This document shows, piece by piece, positions 13,601-26,700 of a stretch of 64,000 nucleotides of DNA. Position 1 is the stretch's first letter. Each line of letters starts with the position of its first letter. A program made the position numbers and the translations under genes. This DNA comes from Ischnura elegans. Taxonomy: Eukaryota; Arthropoda; Insecta; Odonata; Coenagrionidae. The notes under the pieces are model-generated. The model saw only the letters and a list, made by a program, of their open reading frames with translations, ran no database searches and was not told the origin of the DNA. Location: NCBI RefSeq assembly GCF_921293095.1, contig NC_060257.1, positions 90,571,449-90,635,448 on the forward strand, read 5' to 3'.

Positions 13601-14770
13601 GGATAATTAGAGAAGATCTATGTTTTGAATGGGTAAATGTATTCTTATCCTGTCAATGATGATTTTTAGCTTCCAATTATGTATCAGATAACGATCCATT
13701 TAGCGCTTATACAGCCATATCGTAACTTAATATGTACTTAAACTCGCGATTCAAAGGTATTTGAGTGAAAAATGAGATATGTTTAAAAAAGAAAAAGCCG
13801 CGAATCCACGTGTGAGGCAACTTCTACAGGATTGCTAGGATTTCAATTGGCTCGGGGTATCGACAAGTGTGAGTGGGCCAGGGAGCTATGCCATATCTAC
13901 CATACGCTAGGGCAGTTAAGGAAGTGCAGGTCAGTCGCAAAAACTCGCAAATTGCTCAAATGGAGGCGATAAGCATTTGCGACGACCACACCAGTTGTAC
14001 TTCCGTTGCCTCAATAAGAGAGGCCCGTCGCCAGTATTGCACAATTCTCTGGCATGTATTGTCACACAAGGCATATGTAAATGGCTTTTCAAGAGTCGCC
14101 AATTGCGTCGCCGACAGCAGAGCGATCCGAAGTCCACGGAGAAAAAAAATGTGATGATAACCGCAATTTATGTACGACATGGAGTTCGTAATTATTGAAT
14201 GCTATACCTCGATAGATAGAATACACTATTGTAAATATTGTGGTCGCTCCTCAATCATAGAAGGGCTGCGGGCATTTTTGAAAACCGATAAAAGTACGCC
14301 CGAAGTGGCAACGCAAGGCAAACTTCCACGATACAGACCTTGTTCACACAACCTGACTTTGCGCAGTGGTCCTTAATGCTCCCCTTATCAAAAATTGCAC
14401 TATTTCACCAATAAAAGCTGCGACCGTGTATCCATCGTGATATCAGTTTGGGAGAACTTTCAATAGTTCATGAAGCTGCCGATAGATATTATTATTTGCA
14501 ATGCCACTGGATGCTTCGCAGAAATATCTGATCTTTTTTTCAAATAACTACCATTTCGAGTGTTAAAGTTATTGTGAGCCAGTAGCTGCTTTTTCAGGTG
14601 CCCAACTTATGTAGGTAGGCCAAGTTAAGTTTGTGTGAGCGGGGATTCGGGCCTCGTCGCAATCTAAGTCCTTTGGGTACTCTTCTATTCTTCCCCTTCC
14701 CCCCAAAAGAGAGGGGAGGGGGGTCAGAGAGAGAGAGAGAGAGAGGAAGGAGGAGCTACGTGCGATGGCT

Positions 14771-14780
14771 CCTTAAATGG
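14771..14780 (+). promoter_or_regulatory. Perfect CArG box
   Basis: CCTTAAATGG fits CC(A/T)6GG exactly, the binding consensus of SRF-type MADS factors. It lies in putative intron 1, next to a purine-rich tract, where muscle enhancers are often found. One 10-base match in 64 kb is not strong evidence by itself. Confidence 0.2.
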
Positions 14781-17344
14781 AACGTGTGGCGGGTGGAGGA
14801 GGAGGGAGGGAGGCAGCGGTTTAATTTTGGCCTCGACACCCGAGAATCCCCCCCTAACACCCCCTCCCCTCTCCGCGCCCTGCCAATCTCCTCAACCATT
14901 GGACGATCCGATGAATTCCTTCTCCTATTGCTTTATGTTAATTTTTTGCGTGAACGTATTCTACCATTACCTAGGTTTGCAGTTAATTTGCTCATTAAAT
15001 AAATTTATAAGATACGTTACCAAAATCCCGTCAACTGTTTGAAAAAAATCATTTATCCCAAACGCTCAGTGATTCAGCGGCTGCTAGGGCTAATTTGCCT
15101 TGTGAAAGGAATGTATAAATTCCAATTTTGAGCAAGATGTTAACTTATAATGTAAAAAAATATTTTAAAAAACCGCTGGCATATCCATTAATGCTGTTAA
15201 CGGTAATTATTTTTGTCATGTAAAAAGTTATTCATATTGAAGGAGTTTATTAATGCGATATAAGTTAATTTTTAGTTAAGTGGCTTTCATTCCTCTCTGC
15301 TTAACAAAGTAATCAGAGCGCTTTCCAGTTATATTTTTCCTTACAGACTGTTATCTAAATTAGACTATCGTAATGTGTATCTTTTACGGGCAAAAATGTG
15401 TACAGTATGGAAAGAAATGCGATGATACCTATTCAGAGAGCAATGATATATCCTTTTGTACGTTAGGTTTTGATACGATTGCTGCCGCTCTTAATTTCGT
15501 CACTCTTCAGCGATTACTCCAAGGAAAATGATTTGGCGATCAATAGCAGTTGTCCGCCGCACAGTGGTTTGATGTGAGAAGTAAAACCTTTTATTCAACC
15601 CCTCCTCTCCTCCAAATGGCACGTGATCGTGGTACTAATTGTGTCTGTCCTTATTTTATGTTTAGCGTCAATTCCATCGTTGTTTTCTATCTTGTCAGCT
15701 TTTAGCTGACAGTACAGTCAGCATATGTGAGCTACCTGACCTAGTGGGGTTCTCACATCGCAAGAGCTCTTCCTTGATTGTTTAACTGTTCCATATATGC
15801 TAAAGAGAGTGAGTCTCTCTTTCGAAACACATATTGTGGTCATCGCGATGTTTTTGTTCCCCTGAGAAATGGGACGGAGGTGTTATTTTTTGTCCCTTAG
15901 CAGTGGGGCCCTGCTTCGCCCAATATCTATTTGAGTGTCTTCACCCGCCCCGGCGCTAGCCCACTCAACCCCTCCTCCCCACCCCTGACTCACCCCCCTC
16001 CCCCCACTCTACCTGCCCAACGTCTGACTCTCCACAGATTCCGCCCCATTCGCCAAATTTTAAATTTAGATCATTATTCCTTCTTACGCGGAATATGTTT
16101 AAGAAATTTTTCTTCAGCCTAAGTGAAACAAATTGGCGATACAGGAATTTGCATGCGGGGTTCTTTGGCTTTGTTCTTGATTTCACTTTTTCATTTCGCC
16201 CAACATCATGTGTATATTCTCATTCGCAATTACAGCTAACTATTGATTATAATCTTGCATATGCGCATGTAATGTGTGGGTTCAGCATCTTGTTGCATAG
16301 ATGTATTAATCATTGCAGTGCCACAAGTTGTAATTTGAAAAAGAATTTTAAAAATATTACAAATTTTTAATAAGGAAAGATTAGAAATGACAAATAATTA
16401 AACGCAACGAAAATAAACGCTTCACGTAGGTGTGACTGAGTTTTGTCAAGAAATCAATTAACATTCATCACTGCTTTGAATGCCGTTTTTTAGGTTAAAA
16501 GAACGAATTCGCTTGACTGTTAGGACGTATAATTTAAATGGGTAAAGAGTCATGACTTCTGAAATTGTATAGTTTAGACGAGTGATTTTTTTCCTCTCTT
16601 TATTCTAAGAGCGTAGTTTCCCCTGCCTTGTGACAACGAAACAACATCTCTGGCCGTACAGCCGCTCATCCTTTCGTGAAATTACGTATTACATACAGCT
16701 ATCCTTAGCCGTATTTAGACATTTTTTGGAGAATTTTCGCCGAATCCGCTGCTATCAGATTCTCGTTTATATTATTCGCATCGCGTTCATTGTTTTCATT
16801 TTTTTCCCTTTCGATCGTTGTTGTTATTCTCCCAACTATTCATTCACCGGGGGGGGAGCAGCGTCGTGCCTGGAGTCATCTTATGGAGCTGGAATCAATC
16901 GCCCGTGTCTGCGGCCGCCCCTGAGTCACGTGGGCTATTCTTAGTATTTTCCTCGGAGGGAGCGAGTCTACTCGAAAGGAGAGAGAGAGAGTCAGCCGGT
17001 CAGCGGGCGGCACCAATGGCTGGCTGGCGCAACCCGCGCCGCCCAAGCTGCTATTCTCGGACCCTTAAAGGCGCGGAGAGCAGGGCAGGAGGGGGTTGGG
17101 GGCAGACGGGGTAGGGTAAGGGGTCTGGGTGGGCAGCAACTCACCACCCCCGCACAACCAAGGAGGGAAACACCCACCCATGTGCCATTTCGTGACGCAA
17201 TGGTTCGGGCGTGCCGAGAGCATTATTCATTCATTGTTAGTCGAGATTAAAAACCTAGATGAGGGGGTGGAGAACGTGGATATATATTAAACTGAATGCA
17301 TGGTACGTTGTTAGGATGAGGTGACTGATAGTTAATTTCATCCG

Positions 17345-17585
17345 CACTATTTGGGAAGAGTACCTAAGGAAGGGTGGAGAGAAACCTGGCGCTAGGCGAC
17401 GGTTTAGGTATCGGCAATAGTGTGTCCTAAACGAAAGGCACCAAGGGGAGTACGGTTTTACGTCGCATCCGACGGATGGAATGATGTACCCTCCCTATAA
17501 AGCACTCATTAGGGATCTTGAAAAATATCCATTATCGCCGGGATTTGAACCCGGGCTCTCAACATATCATTCCGAAGCCTTTTTG
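17345..17585 (-). repeat. tRNA-derived SINE, family 1, copy 2
   Basis: On the minus strand: box B-like GGGTTCAAATCCCGGCG, then CCATCCGTCGGATGCGACG, CCTTGGTGCCTTTCGTTTAG and the 3' tail AGGTTTCTCTCCACCCTTCC. The first blocks match the copy at 8014 and the tail matches the copy at 35205, so the three define one family. Confidence 0.8.
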
Positions 17586-20439
17586 AAATGTACGAGAAAT
17601 TAGGTTACAAAATAAAAATACATTAAATAAAGCAATGAATTCGAAAATAAAATGGAATTTGACTCAGTGTAATTCGTCAAAACCGTTACAAGTGAGACGA
17701 GGATGTTTCGTAGCTTTTAAAAGAATTTGCAACCGTTCGTCGTGCAATTAGGAAAATTACGACGGAATTGTGTCATTCGCTGGAATGCGTAACGCATGCC
17801 TCCGTTACGCATGTTGCGATCGCAATTCGTTGCGTTGATGCTTTGTTTGGCTTAGCATTTTCGTAATTCTTCTCGGCAAAGAATACTTACTCTGAAGTTG
17901 CGGAACGCAGGTTCTTAGTACATAGGTCGTTTGCCTTAACTCTTTTGGAAAATTTTACAAAATGATGATCTTGATGATTAGTTTTGTTTTCCCATAATGA
18001 AGGGAAATTCTCCATGTAAATTTGTGTATCACGTGATTGGAGATAAACATGGGTCGTTTTCGGAAAATAGACCCATTTTCCCGTTTAAAATGAAAAACAG
18101 AATTTTAAATAAATATTAGGAAGTTCTTTTCAGCCATCAGACTTGGTGACAGGTGATTTTTTTTAGAGATTCGCCGAAACATGTCCATGTTAAATTAATG
18201 CCAGTGAAGGCATTTTGCTTTGAAGTTGATATATTTTTGCAAAGACATTGGATGGTTGATTGATTTTTTTTCTAATCTAATCTCTCCGATGCACAGTGCT
18301 GAGGAAATCTATTCGTCAATTTTATTTAAAAGTACCCTTCAATGCATCGTTACTTTCAAGCAACAAACATATTCTTGAAAAGTATATTACGAAGATGGTA
18401 CTTACCCAAAATATCTAATTTTACATTTCCTTCGGAGACGTCTGACTTAATTTCACTGCCATCTGTCGGTCTCGTTTTAAAATAAGAGTTTATAGCGTTT
18501 ATTCAGCTATTAAATCATTCTCATGCATATTGGCGTACCATTATAAACGTTTTGGATGAGCACAAACCTTCGAAATTAATGGCTGGCCCAAAAATCCGTA
18601 GATGCCTCATTTTTTGCTTTTCTCGTAGCCGGCTTCCACATGCTACTCCCATTTAACTGAGATATTGCGGTTTGCGGCGTGCGTTAGCGGTGGTTGCTGT
18701 TGTGGTTATCCAACGTTTTGAAAGTCCAGTGGTCTTCGTCATCGATCATATCTGGATGAAAACAACACCAGCTCTAAAGCAGCAAAAGTCAACCCCGTAC
18801 GTGATGGATAACGGATACGTTGATTGGGATATGGACAAATTGACCCGGACGAGACGTTCACCAAGGAATCACCATAACTCTCTCGTCTCGCTTTGAAACA
18901 CTTCTCTGACCTCCCAGAGCCAGACGTCCCATGCATTGACAAATTTCCTCTTTCATGACTCCGGCAGTTTTATTTCCTTGTAAACGCGATCAGGTGCTTA
19001 AAGTCTTAATCCGTGAACTTAGTTAAATGCAAAGGAAAGCTAAGCGATTCATCAAATATTGCTGCGGGCGTACAGGAGGCGTTACACATGTGTTATAATT
19101 AGGCTGGGAGTCGCAGAGGTTACGTGCTAGGCTTAGATGATATGGTCAATTGAGAATAGATCTTTGTAAGTGACTCGGAGAACATCGTGTTACAAACTAA
19201 CTATATTTCTGCTTCCGACAGTAGCGTTGCATTAAGAGAGATATTTCACCCATCGGATGGATAATTTTCTTCCCTGAGCCATAAAGGACTTAAATAAATT
19301 ATGAGAGGGTCTTCTTCTGCTGATTTCCTTTGCTAGTTAACAGTTGGCGTCCTTACATCGCCCGCCACACACCTATTGAGGGATAGAATGTGAAAGCAGA
19401 AGCAACGCGGCACCTGGATATCCTCATGCTAATCATCACATGGTTATCGCGTCACACATCTGCTTTCAAAAATCTGTTATAATCATCCGTTCACTTCTAG
19501 CTACGCAATAGCCGGCCTACGAATTCTCTGCCGCGTGTGAAATTGCCGCGCAGCTGCTCTGGGTTGTGAATGGAGTTGATGGACATGGGTGGACGAGGTG
19601 CATGGCAGCTCTCGCCGGTCACACTAGACGTCTCGTATTTGATAACTGCTATTTATTCAGCCTTGCAAAACTTAGAGAGATTGTATGTGACCAATAGAAG
19701 GAACCCTTATGAGAGATAAAATGAACTTAAAAAAGAAAAATCAGGAGAATCTTGGGGTGACTGTTCTGATTTTGAAAGTAATTCATCTTTAAGGGAAAAT
19801 TAGGAAATTGAAGCGTATGCGAGGAATCTTCCGTTGTTTTAGTGCTCGATTGCGAATTTCTCGATAATGAGAGTGATTTTGTTGGGTGAGGCAGAAATGA
19901 ATTGCAGGAAATGTGCCGCACAGGAAAGAAAGAAGGGCATGATTCGATCTCGAAGATATTTTATTTAGCATCGCATGAAATACGGGCGGGATGAGGAAGG
20001 TGGAGGTGGTGAAAGGAGAGGAGGGGTGGGAGGTGAGGGGCAATGGGTTGGGGAAGAATACCTCAACACCACAATTGGGATCTAAGATGAAAAAATACCC
20101 ATTGAAAATAATCTTTGCAATTGTGTTCAATTATTACATGATTCAATCCTTCAGTTATAACAGTTTTAACATTAATTCGTCAAGATTTCAAATTAACTGA
20201 TTCAAAATTAAGTTAAGTCAATTCTATTCGTTGATAAGATTGTCTTTAATTTAAATGTCCAATGATATTACCAATACCTCAGTTAATCCTCTTTAGCGGA
20301 ACGGACGGAAAGATGGCACATGCCTTTCCTCCTTCTTGACAGTCTCTGAAAGGGAAGTGGTCGAAGCTCATGCGAACTAGGAAGCCAATTGGTGACCAAA
20401 TTACTTGAAGAGTTTGAGAGTTTCCATATTTAAATAAAT

Positions 20440-21001
20440 TAACGGAATTTTGTTGTGCGCATGCGCAGTGTGGTTGGAGCGGAGCAAGGTCGAAACTCGG
20501 GCTGCCCCTCGATATGATATTGTCCCGTGGCGGGCAGTGAATTTCTCCCACCGCTGACATCCCAGGCACTCGAGACGCGCGTTTGCTGTCTGTCTCTCTC
20601 CTGAGGTGTCGCCCGCCGCCCCCGCCGTCCCCCGCCCGCCCCCAGGTGTCGCCTTACACGCCTGCCCGTACATGCTATTCTCATCCGGGGAGTGAGATTT
20701 TGCGGCCGCGACGGGATTGTGAGCGGAGGTGGGCGACTTTTGGCGAAGTATTAGGGGGTCCCCCTCCCTCCCGCTCCCTCCCACCCCACCCCCTTTCAAT
20801 ATCCACCGTGGCGTCTCTGTCTCTCTCTGTCGTGCTCGCTCTCTAAGAAGCTGTGTGTGTGTTGCTTCGTTCCAGGTTTGCTCCGAGTGCTGTTCTGCTG
20901 TATCCGTGGTTGCCACACTCTCTCGAAACTTAACGACCCACCCATTGCGAAACAGACTGACGGAGTTGTCGCCAGCGAGTGCAAAGCCAGCGATCATTAG
21001 G
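20440..21001 (+). promoter_or_regulatory. GC-rich island ending in a strong splice donor, alternative promoter/exon 1 candidate
   Basis: This block is clearly richer in G+C and CpG than its surroundings, includes pyrimidine-rich runs near 20750-20850, and ends with ATTAG followed by the donor GTGAGA at 21001-21006. It is 2.5 kb upstream of coding exon 2, a usual distance for a first intron. No TATA box is visible. It may be a TATA-less first exon of Mhc or a regulatory island. A 232-codon minus-strand reading frame across it looks like a product of base composition. Confidence 0.3.
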
Positions 21002-22300
21002 TGAGAGGGACTTTCATCTTTTTGCCACTGCTTTGAGATAGACGAGACTAGTTCATAGAGTAGTCCGTATCGTATGCGCTTGAGTCTTGTTCTTGCCACC
21101 AGGGTGCATCTTAATAGCTTTAATAAAATGTCTGCATAGAAGGCATTAAAGTGGTGGGATCAGTTTAATCTCAATATTTTCAATGGCGTACCGTACATGA
21201 AATCGCGAGGTATAAAATGGAAATTTAATGAAGTGGATTGATTGTATCTGAGGGACTCGACAGAGAAGGCCGTCCCAAAGAGGCTTTTGATAAATGTTGC
21301 CTCTTCTGCGCATTTCATTCAGAAAACGTCCGCAGCGCGGAGATGAGTTTAGAGCGATCCGTTAATTCTCAATATTTAGAATGTGATTTTTGTAATAGTG
21401 AGGAATATAATTGTAAATTGTGTTGTCGATAGAGCACATTATCATGAAAATAAATGCTCGCTAACAGCCCTAAGTATATCATATTTCTCTGTAAAATTTG
21501 TATCACTATAAGGTTGGCGACATTGGCAAACCCATTCTAATGCGCGGTGGGTGACGACAGCACATTTAGGGAATGTTGGAAAAAAATACAAAATTATCCA
21601 CTCACCTATATTATTTTTATTCATGGCCCCCTGTACATAATTTACTGGAATGCAGCATCAAACGTGGAAGCTTTTCTACGAGATATTTCATTTAAAGATC
21701 ATGGCGACCGTTATCTTGAATCTTGGAAGCTTAATTTGAGTTGGGACTCGAGAGAAATCTTGTAAAAGCAGTGTGACTTCCGAGCCGAGTTTCAGTCGGG
21801 GTCAAGACTTGATTTAAGTTCTGGAAATCGGCCCTTTGTTCTAGAAAATGACTTTATTCAACACCCAATGTATTACTACGTTAAAAATTCGATGGCTGCG
21901 ACGACCGGGCGTTGTTTTTGCTGCCTACAGCGCCAACGCTCATGTTGTGCACAGCGCGCATTAGGCCCTGTTTTAAATCCAGGGTGATAGATAAGAATTC
22001 CAGCATTCAGATTTTGAGCAGTATGCATCCGAGTACACTCTGGATATATTCTGGGTGATTCACGATACTATTTTCAGCAGACTTGCAGGTGGTGTAGGCT
22101 AGTTATCTGGGTTAACCACTCCACAACTGTCGCTTCGGTTTCCTTACGCATATGTTACTTTGCATACTGTAGTGTAAAGCGGGTCGCGAGTGATCACGGG
22201 GCAACTGGCGAAGACTGCCTCCTGTGGTCGGCCGCTTGAAAGGGGGTGACACTCTGATACCCATGTATGAGAATAAGAATTGCACACATGGTGACGCCAT

Positions 22301-22740
22301 CGTCACGACAAGTGGAACCCTTTTGGAGCAGCAGATGGTTTGCAGCGCTCAGAGCAGCGAGCGAGTATAAGTACAGTAACATGCTTTGACTTAAGGTTTG
22401 ATTAATTGACAGCGTGCTACAGTATTTATGAAGTATTTGTTTGGAAAATGTAGGAACTAATATTTTTTAGTCGATCCGCGAGGAAAACTTTTCACACCCT
22501 TTTGAAATATGTAGCCTCATGCATCATTCCTGTGGCTGTTGAAAAATTGGCGATGCACACGTTTCATCAGAATTGGATGGGGAGAGGTATGTTGAGAAAA
22601 AAACCGTTGGCATCAAAAATCTTGCTTTGGAAAGGTGAAAATTTTAAAATTGAAATTGCATGATTTAAAATAGAGAAGATGCATTGCTGCAGTTATACTC
22701 CCTCACCACCAGAGGCACTGGGATTCCGTGGCATGATGCG
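22301..22740. repeat. Dispersed repeat A, copy 1
   Basis: The segment aligns with 28061-28500 in the same orientation. Shared stretches include CACGACAAGTGGAACCCTTTT (one mismatch), CGAGTATAAGTACAGTAA, CTTTTGAAATATGTAG, ATCATTCCTGTGGCTGTTGA and AGCTTTGGAAAGGTG-like sequence, separated by substitutions and small indels. No coding capacity. The family is unknown. Confidence 0.75.
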
Positions 22741-23483
22741 GCGGCATAGACGGTGGAGTTACCGTTATTTTTGCTGTAGCCCAACTTTTATCCGTCCAGA
22801 TTATATTTCTCTCCGTCTTCTCGGCGGTGATGCCATTCCATTTATGATTACCTACAGCATTTTTTACACGTAATTGCCCTTTATAATACAGCTACCAACA
22901 CATTGAGTATTTCTTTGGATATTGGTGCTCCACGATGTCATTTATTCTCTTACCCTTCTGAATGCATCATTTTTCGCCGAATTATGAGTCGATGTTAAAA
23001 GTATCGTATGCAATGTGATCCTTGTTTATAAGTCAGGCTGAGATTGAGACCAAGTTTTCGAGACAAAATAAGTAGCTAAGGTCAACAATATGGGTGGCGT
23101 ATCTGATATCCGGAGAGTGATTTTCGATGCCAAATATTTCATGCCTACCGGCTCTAATTGTTCACTTCCTATGCATCGTTTTTCCTTCGACCTCCTTCCG
23201 TTTCTCGATTCACCCCATCCCCTCACCGTACGTTTCCTCCCTCCTCAATCAATTCCGCTAATTTGTCATCTATTTTCTCCATCCCCTATACTCGCTTATA
23301 GGTCCCCATTCCGTTGATCCATGTCAAGCATATTTTTTCTATGTGATTTATTCTGATAACCTTTATAATTTTTGTGTTGGTTTCACCCAATGGAAAAGGT
23401 CTTCCTTTGTGCCGTTTTGGGTTACCTTGTTAAAAATGACCGAATGGAGAAATAATGGTATTCCTCTTCTTCCTTGGTTGCAG

Positions 23484-23721
23484 ATTTGATCGAGTGAGAC
23501 CGCATTAAGCAGTCATGCCGAAGGTTGTAAAGCAGGAGGGTGAGGACCCCGACCCAACCCCATACCTCTTCGTGTCGTTGGAGCAGAAACGCATTGACCA
23601 GACCAAGCCCTACGATGCGAAGAAGGCATGTTGGGTGGCCGACGAGAAGGAGGGATATCTCCTCGGAGAGATCAAGTCCACCAAGGGCGACATGGTCACC
23701 GTCTCCCTGCCCGGAGGCGAG
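23484..23721 (+). CDS. Mhc: Mhc exon 2: 31-base 5' UTR plus codons 1-69
   Basis: The exon follows a pyrimidine-rich acceptor (TTGGTTGCAG) and ends at GGCGAG before the donor GTACGT. The ATG at 23515 starts [17 protein letters not shown], the usual insect muscle myosin N-terminus, and the reading frame upstream is not myosin-like. The 69 codons cover the N-terminal arm and the first part of the SH3-like subdomain, ending in SLPGGE. The exon ends in phase 0, matching both versions of exon 3. Coding begins at this ATG in all predicted isoforms. Confidence 0.96.
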
Positions 23722-26700
23722 GTACGTACAAACACACGCCTTTCATACATACACACGCCTCATAGTATAATGCTCACTGAGTGGAGTTATCGCATTCTTC
23801 CTCCATTGCTTGGCATACATTAGTGGCAGACGTGTTGAAGCGTAGCACTTTATTTTCAATTTTCCAATTATTGTTTAAAGAATTGGACAATTTATCAGCA
23901 GCAATTAATCAAAACAATCCCATAAATGAGTTTCAAAGTGCTGCACTCTACCCAACGTTCTCAGAGTAGTCACGCTTGAAATTTTTGTAGCTTGGCTCTT
24001 TCATGCCCCGAAAAATATTAACTCTTCTTCAATGCTCGAAGATCTCCGCACGTTAATCTTGAAAGATTCTAAAATACTAGCCAATTTCCCCATTAGACTC
24101 AAAGATCTAGTCTAGAAATGGCGGCGGCCACCGCCTTTGCCGCAGTGGGAGCGAGCTATGCGATGACTCCACATAGTGACGGAGCGTCATCAATGACGTT
24201 TTCCAAATTCAGAATCGGATTACGTAAGCACTACTCTCATTTTCAGTCTCTAAACATAACTCTAATTTTAATTAATACTCTAAGTTTCTAATCGAAAGAA
24301 GAGAATCAGATTGATCGATCGAGCCCCTAAGGGGAACGGCTCAGTCTTCTTTTTCTTGCGCGAACTAATTTTAAGTGATTTTTTGACAAATGTAGTGCTT
24401 TCTTAATTCTCTTTCAAGTATGGATCGTGAAATAACTTTTGGCTCCATAAAATTTAGTCATTCTGGGTTTCCTTTATCATTGTCCTTTTAAATCAGTAAT
24501 TTGAAAATACATTAGTTATAGCATTCGAAAATTGTTTAATTTTACTGGGAGTCATGAAAAGAGTCATAATAACGTCATGAAAATAGTTTTTGCATTGTTA
24601 ATCATTGACGTGTGCATAATAAATTGCATCTTCCGTTGGCATCGGAAGCTTTTCGTTTAAGAATGTTTTCAAGTTTTGGAGTAAACGCTGCCAGCCTTTC
24701 CATCATTACTTCAATATGATACAGATGCTTAAATTCAATGTAATGCATGCGAAAATCTAAGTAAAGTAAATGAAACCTAAAATTAAGTTATTGTCATGTT
24801 TAATTTTAAGTACATGTACTTTCGATTCCGGTGTAATTTCAAACTTACGTACTCTTTCAAATCACTATTTATTTATTCTTAGTATTCTTAATCCAGATAA
24901 ACATTAATATCTCTACCATAGTAAGACATAATTTCTAAAAGCTACTCTTTTAGCACATTTAGGTTATTCACAACTTTTTCAAATACTTAATGATTCTTTT
25001 TTGGAACTCGGGAGTTACGGTTTGCTCGTGCACATCAGATTAGGCTTTTGAATAATTAATTTCTTCTACTGAATATATCCTAAATATATTCTTTTTACTC
25101 TTCCAATCTGCTTTTGCTGTGCAGTTCACGTTCACACGGTGATGGTTCATTTTTCAGGATGAGAAAGCAATGGGGAACATTCCGATGTTTTTATTCTTGT
25201 ATTACTTGGGTTTCAGTCTCTTAGGGACAGTTTACCTGTCTATGAAAGACCAGGGTATTGAAATACTAGTTGCTCCCAATAAATAGATCTAAAAAAAGAT
25301 GAAGCATATATTTTTCAATGTCTTTTTGTCCTGTTTGATTCACTCCCACACGAATATGGCTGATTAGCCTATTGGTAGGTTAAAATCTATGGGGTAATTT
25401 TGTTGTGTTTGTTCTTGTGTTTCACTCTCGAGTTTATTGCATATTCACATCGTTTGACTCGAAAATAACACACACACGGAACATGATACGCGGCTGCGGC
25501 GCCCGGCCATGTTGGGACCTGCAGGAGAAAACACTGAAAAAAGACCAGATAGGTCAGGTGAACCCGCCCAAGTTCGAGAAGGTCGAGGACATGGCCGACC
25601 TCACTTACCTCAACGAGGCATCCGTCCTTCACAACCTCAAGCAGCGCTACTATTGCAAGTTGATCTACGTGAGTGCTCAGCGTCATGAAAGATAAACACA
25701 CGCCATTCATAGAAACGTATGCTTTTGCAGAGGCTAGAACAAATTTCGCACCAAATCTCGAAAGAATAGACTCCACACGGGATGCGCAACCTGCCCTGGT
25801 GAGTGCTCGTTGCGACTTTCTTTTGCATTTGGTCGTGTGCGGAAGGATTTCCCGCTACCCTGGGATGTCCTTCCTCGAACCCTGGTTGAATTTTGTTCTG
25901 GCCCAGGTCACTAATGATGCTATCTTCTTTTTGCTTTCCTCTTCCCAACGGTCTCCTGCCCCTGTCTCTCGTTCGCCCCACAAAACCTTCAAATGATTAA
26001 TGCGATGCGTCAACAATGAAAACCCTTCCCCCTCCAATCCCGGCCCTTGTCGTTGTGCTGCCCCTCCCCCTTCCGACCCACAGGAGAAGACCCTGAAGAA
26101 GGACCTTCTGCAGCAGGTGAACCCACCTAAGTACGAGAAGGCCGAGGACATGTCCAACTTGACCTACCTAAACGATGCCTCCGTTCTGCATAACCTCAAG
26201 CAACGTTACTACCACAAGCTCATCTACGTAAGGCAGACTGCGCGCTTTGGAATGTGTCTCAGCCCCCCACCCATCCATCTACCCCTGTGTACCACACACC
26301 AACTGCTTGCTGTTTCGCTCAGAGCTGTGCCATTTATCACCGCACCTATTCTTCGGTTCATTTTTCTCCTGAACCGGCAGAACAGGTCGGTAGAAAAAAC
26401 CGGTACAGGTTTCTGAATCGGTGCAGTAAAGTCGCAAACGGTTTTTTTCAAAACCGTGAACCGTTTCAGAATTTCCTGAACCGCACAGCTCTTGGTTTTG
26501 CCTATCGTTTCCAGATAGTTATGGACTATGGACAAAGCTGATGGAATAATTATCCTTTAAAATTATTGGCTGATTCAGCCTGCTCAACTCCTTAAGCACA
26601 TTTATTAATCGGCACGTTTTGTCAATCTACTTATTAAAATATGCGAAAGTGTTTTTTACCTTGATAGAATTCGTGCTTAACATAAATTTTCGTCCAGTTC

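Larger units (their letters stand above)
9363..23483 (+). other. Mhc: Putative Mhc intron 1 (if exon 1 is at about 9332)
   Basis: Fourteen kilobases without recognisable coding exons. It holds the alternative promoter candidates at 10625 and 20440-21001, a CArG box at 14771, a GA repeat at 14729-14745, GC-rich patches at 10560-10700, 12540-12850 and 16850-17180, a minus-strand SINE at 17345 and a dispersed repeat at 22301. A small hairpin (TGTCAGCT, TTT, AGCTGACA) lies near 15703-15722. Muscle enhancers would be expected here but cannot be mapped by eye. Confidence 0.4.

Noticed and set aside
20401-21099. 232-codon open frame on the minus strand
   Set aside because: Same compositional effect in the second GC-rich island; no family resemblance and no supporting splice or start signals.
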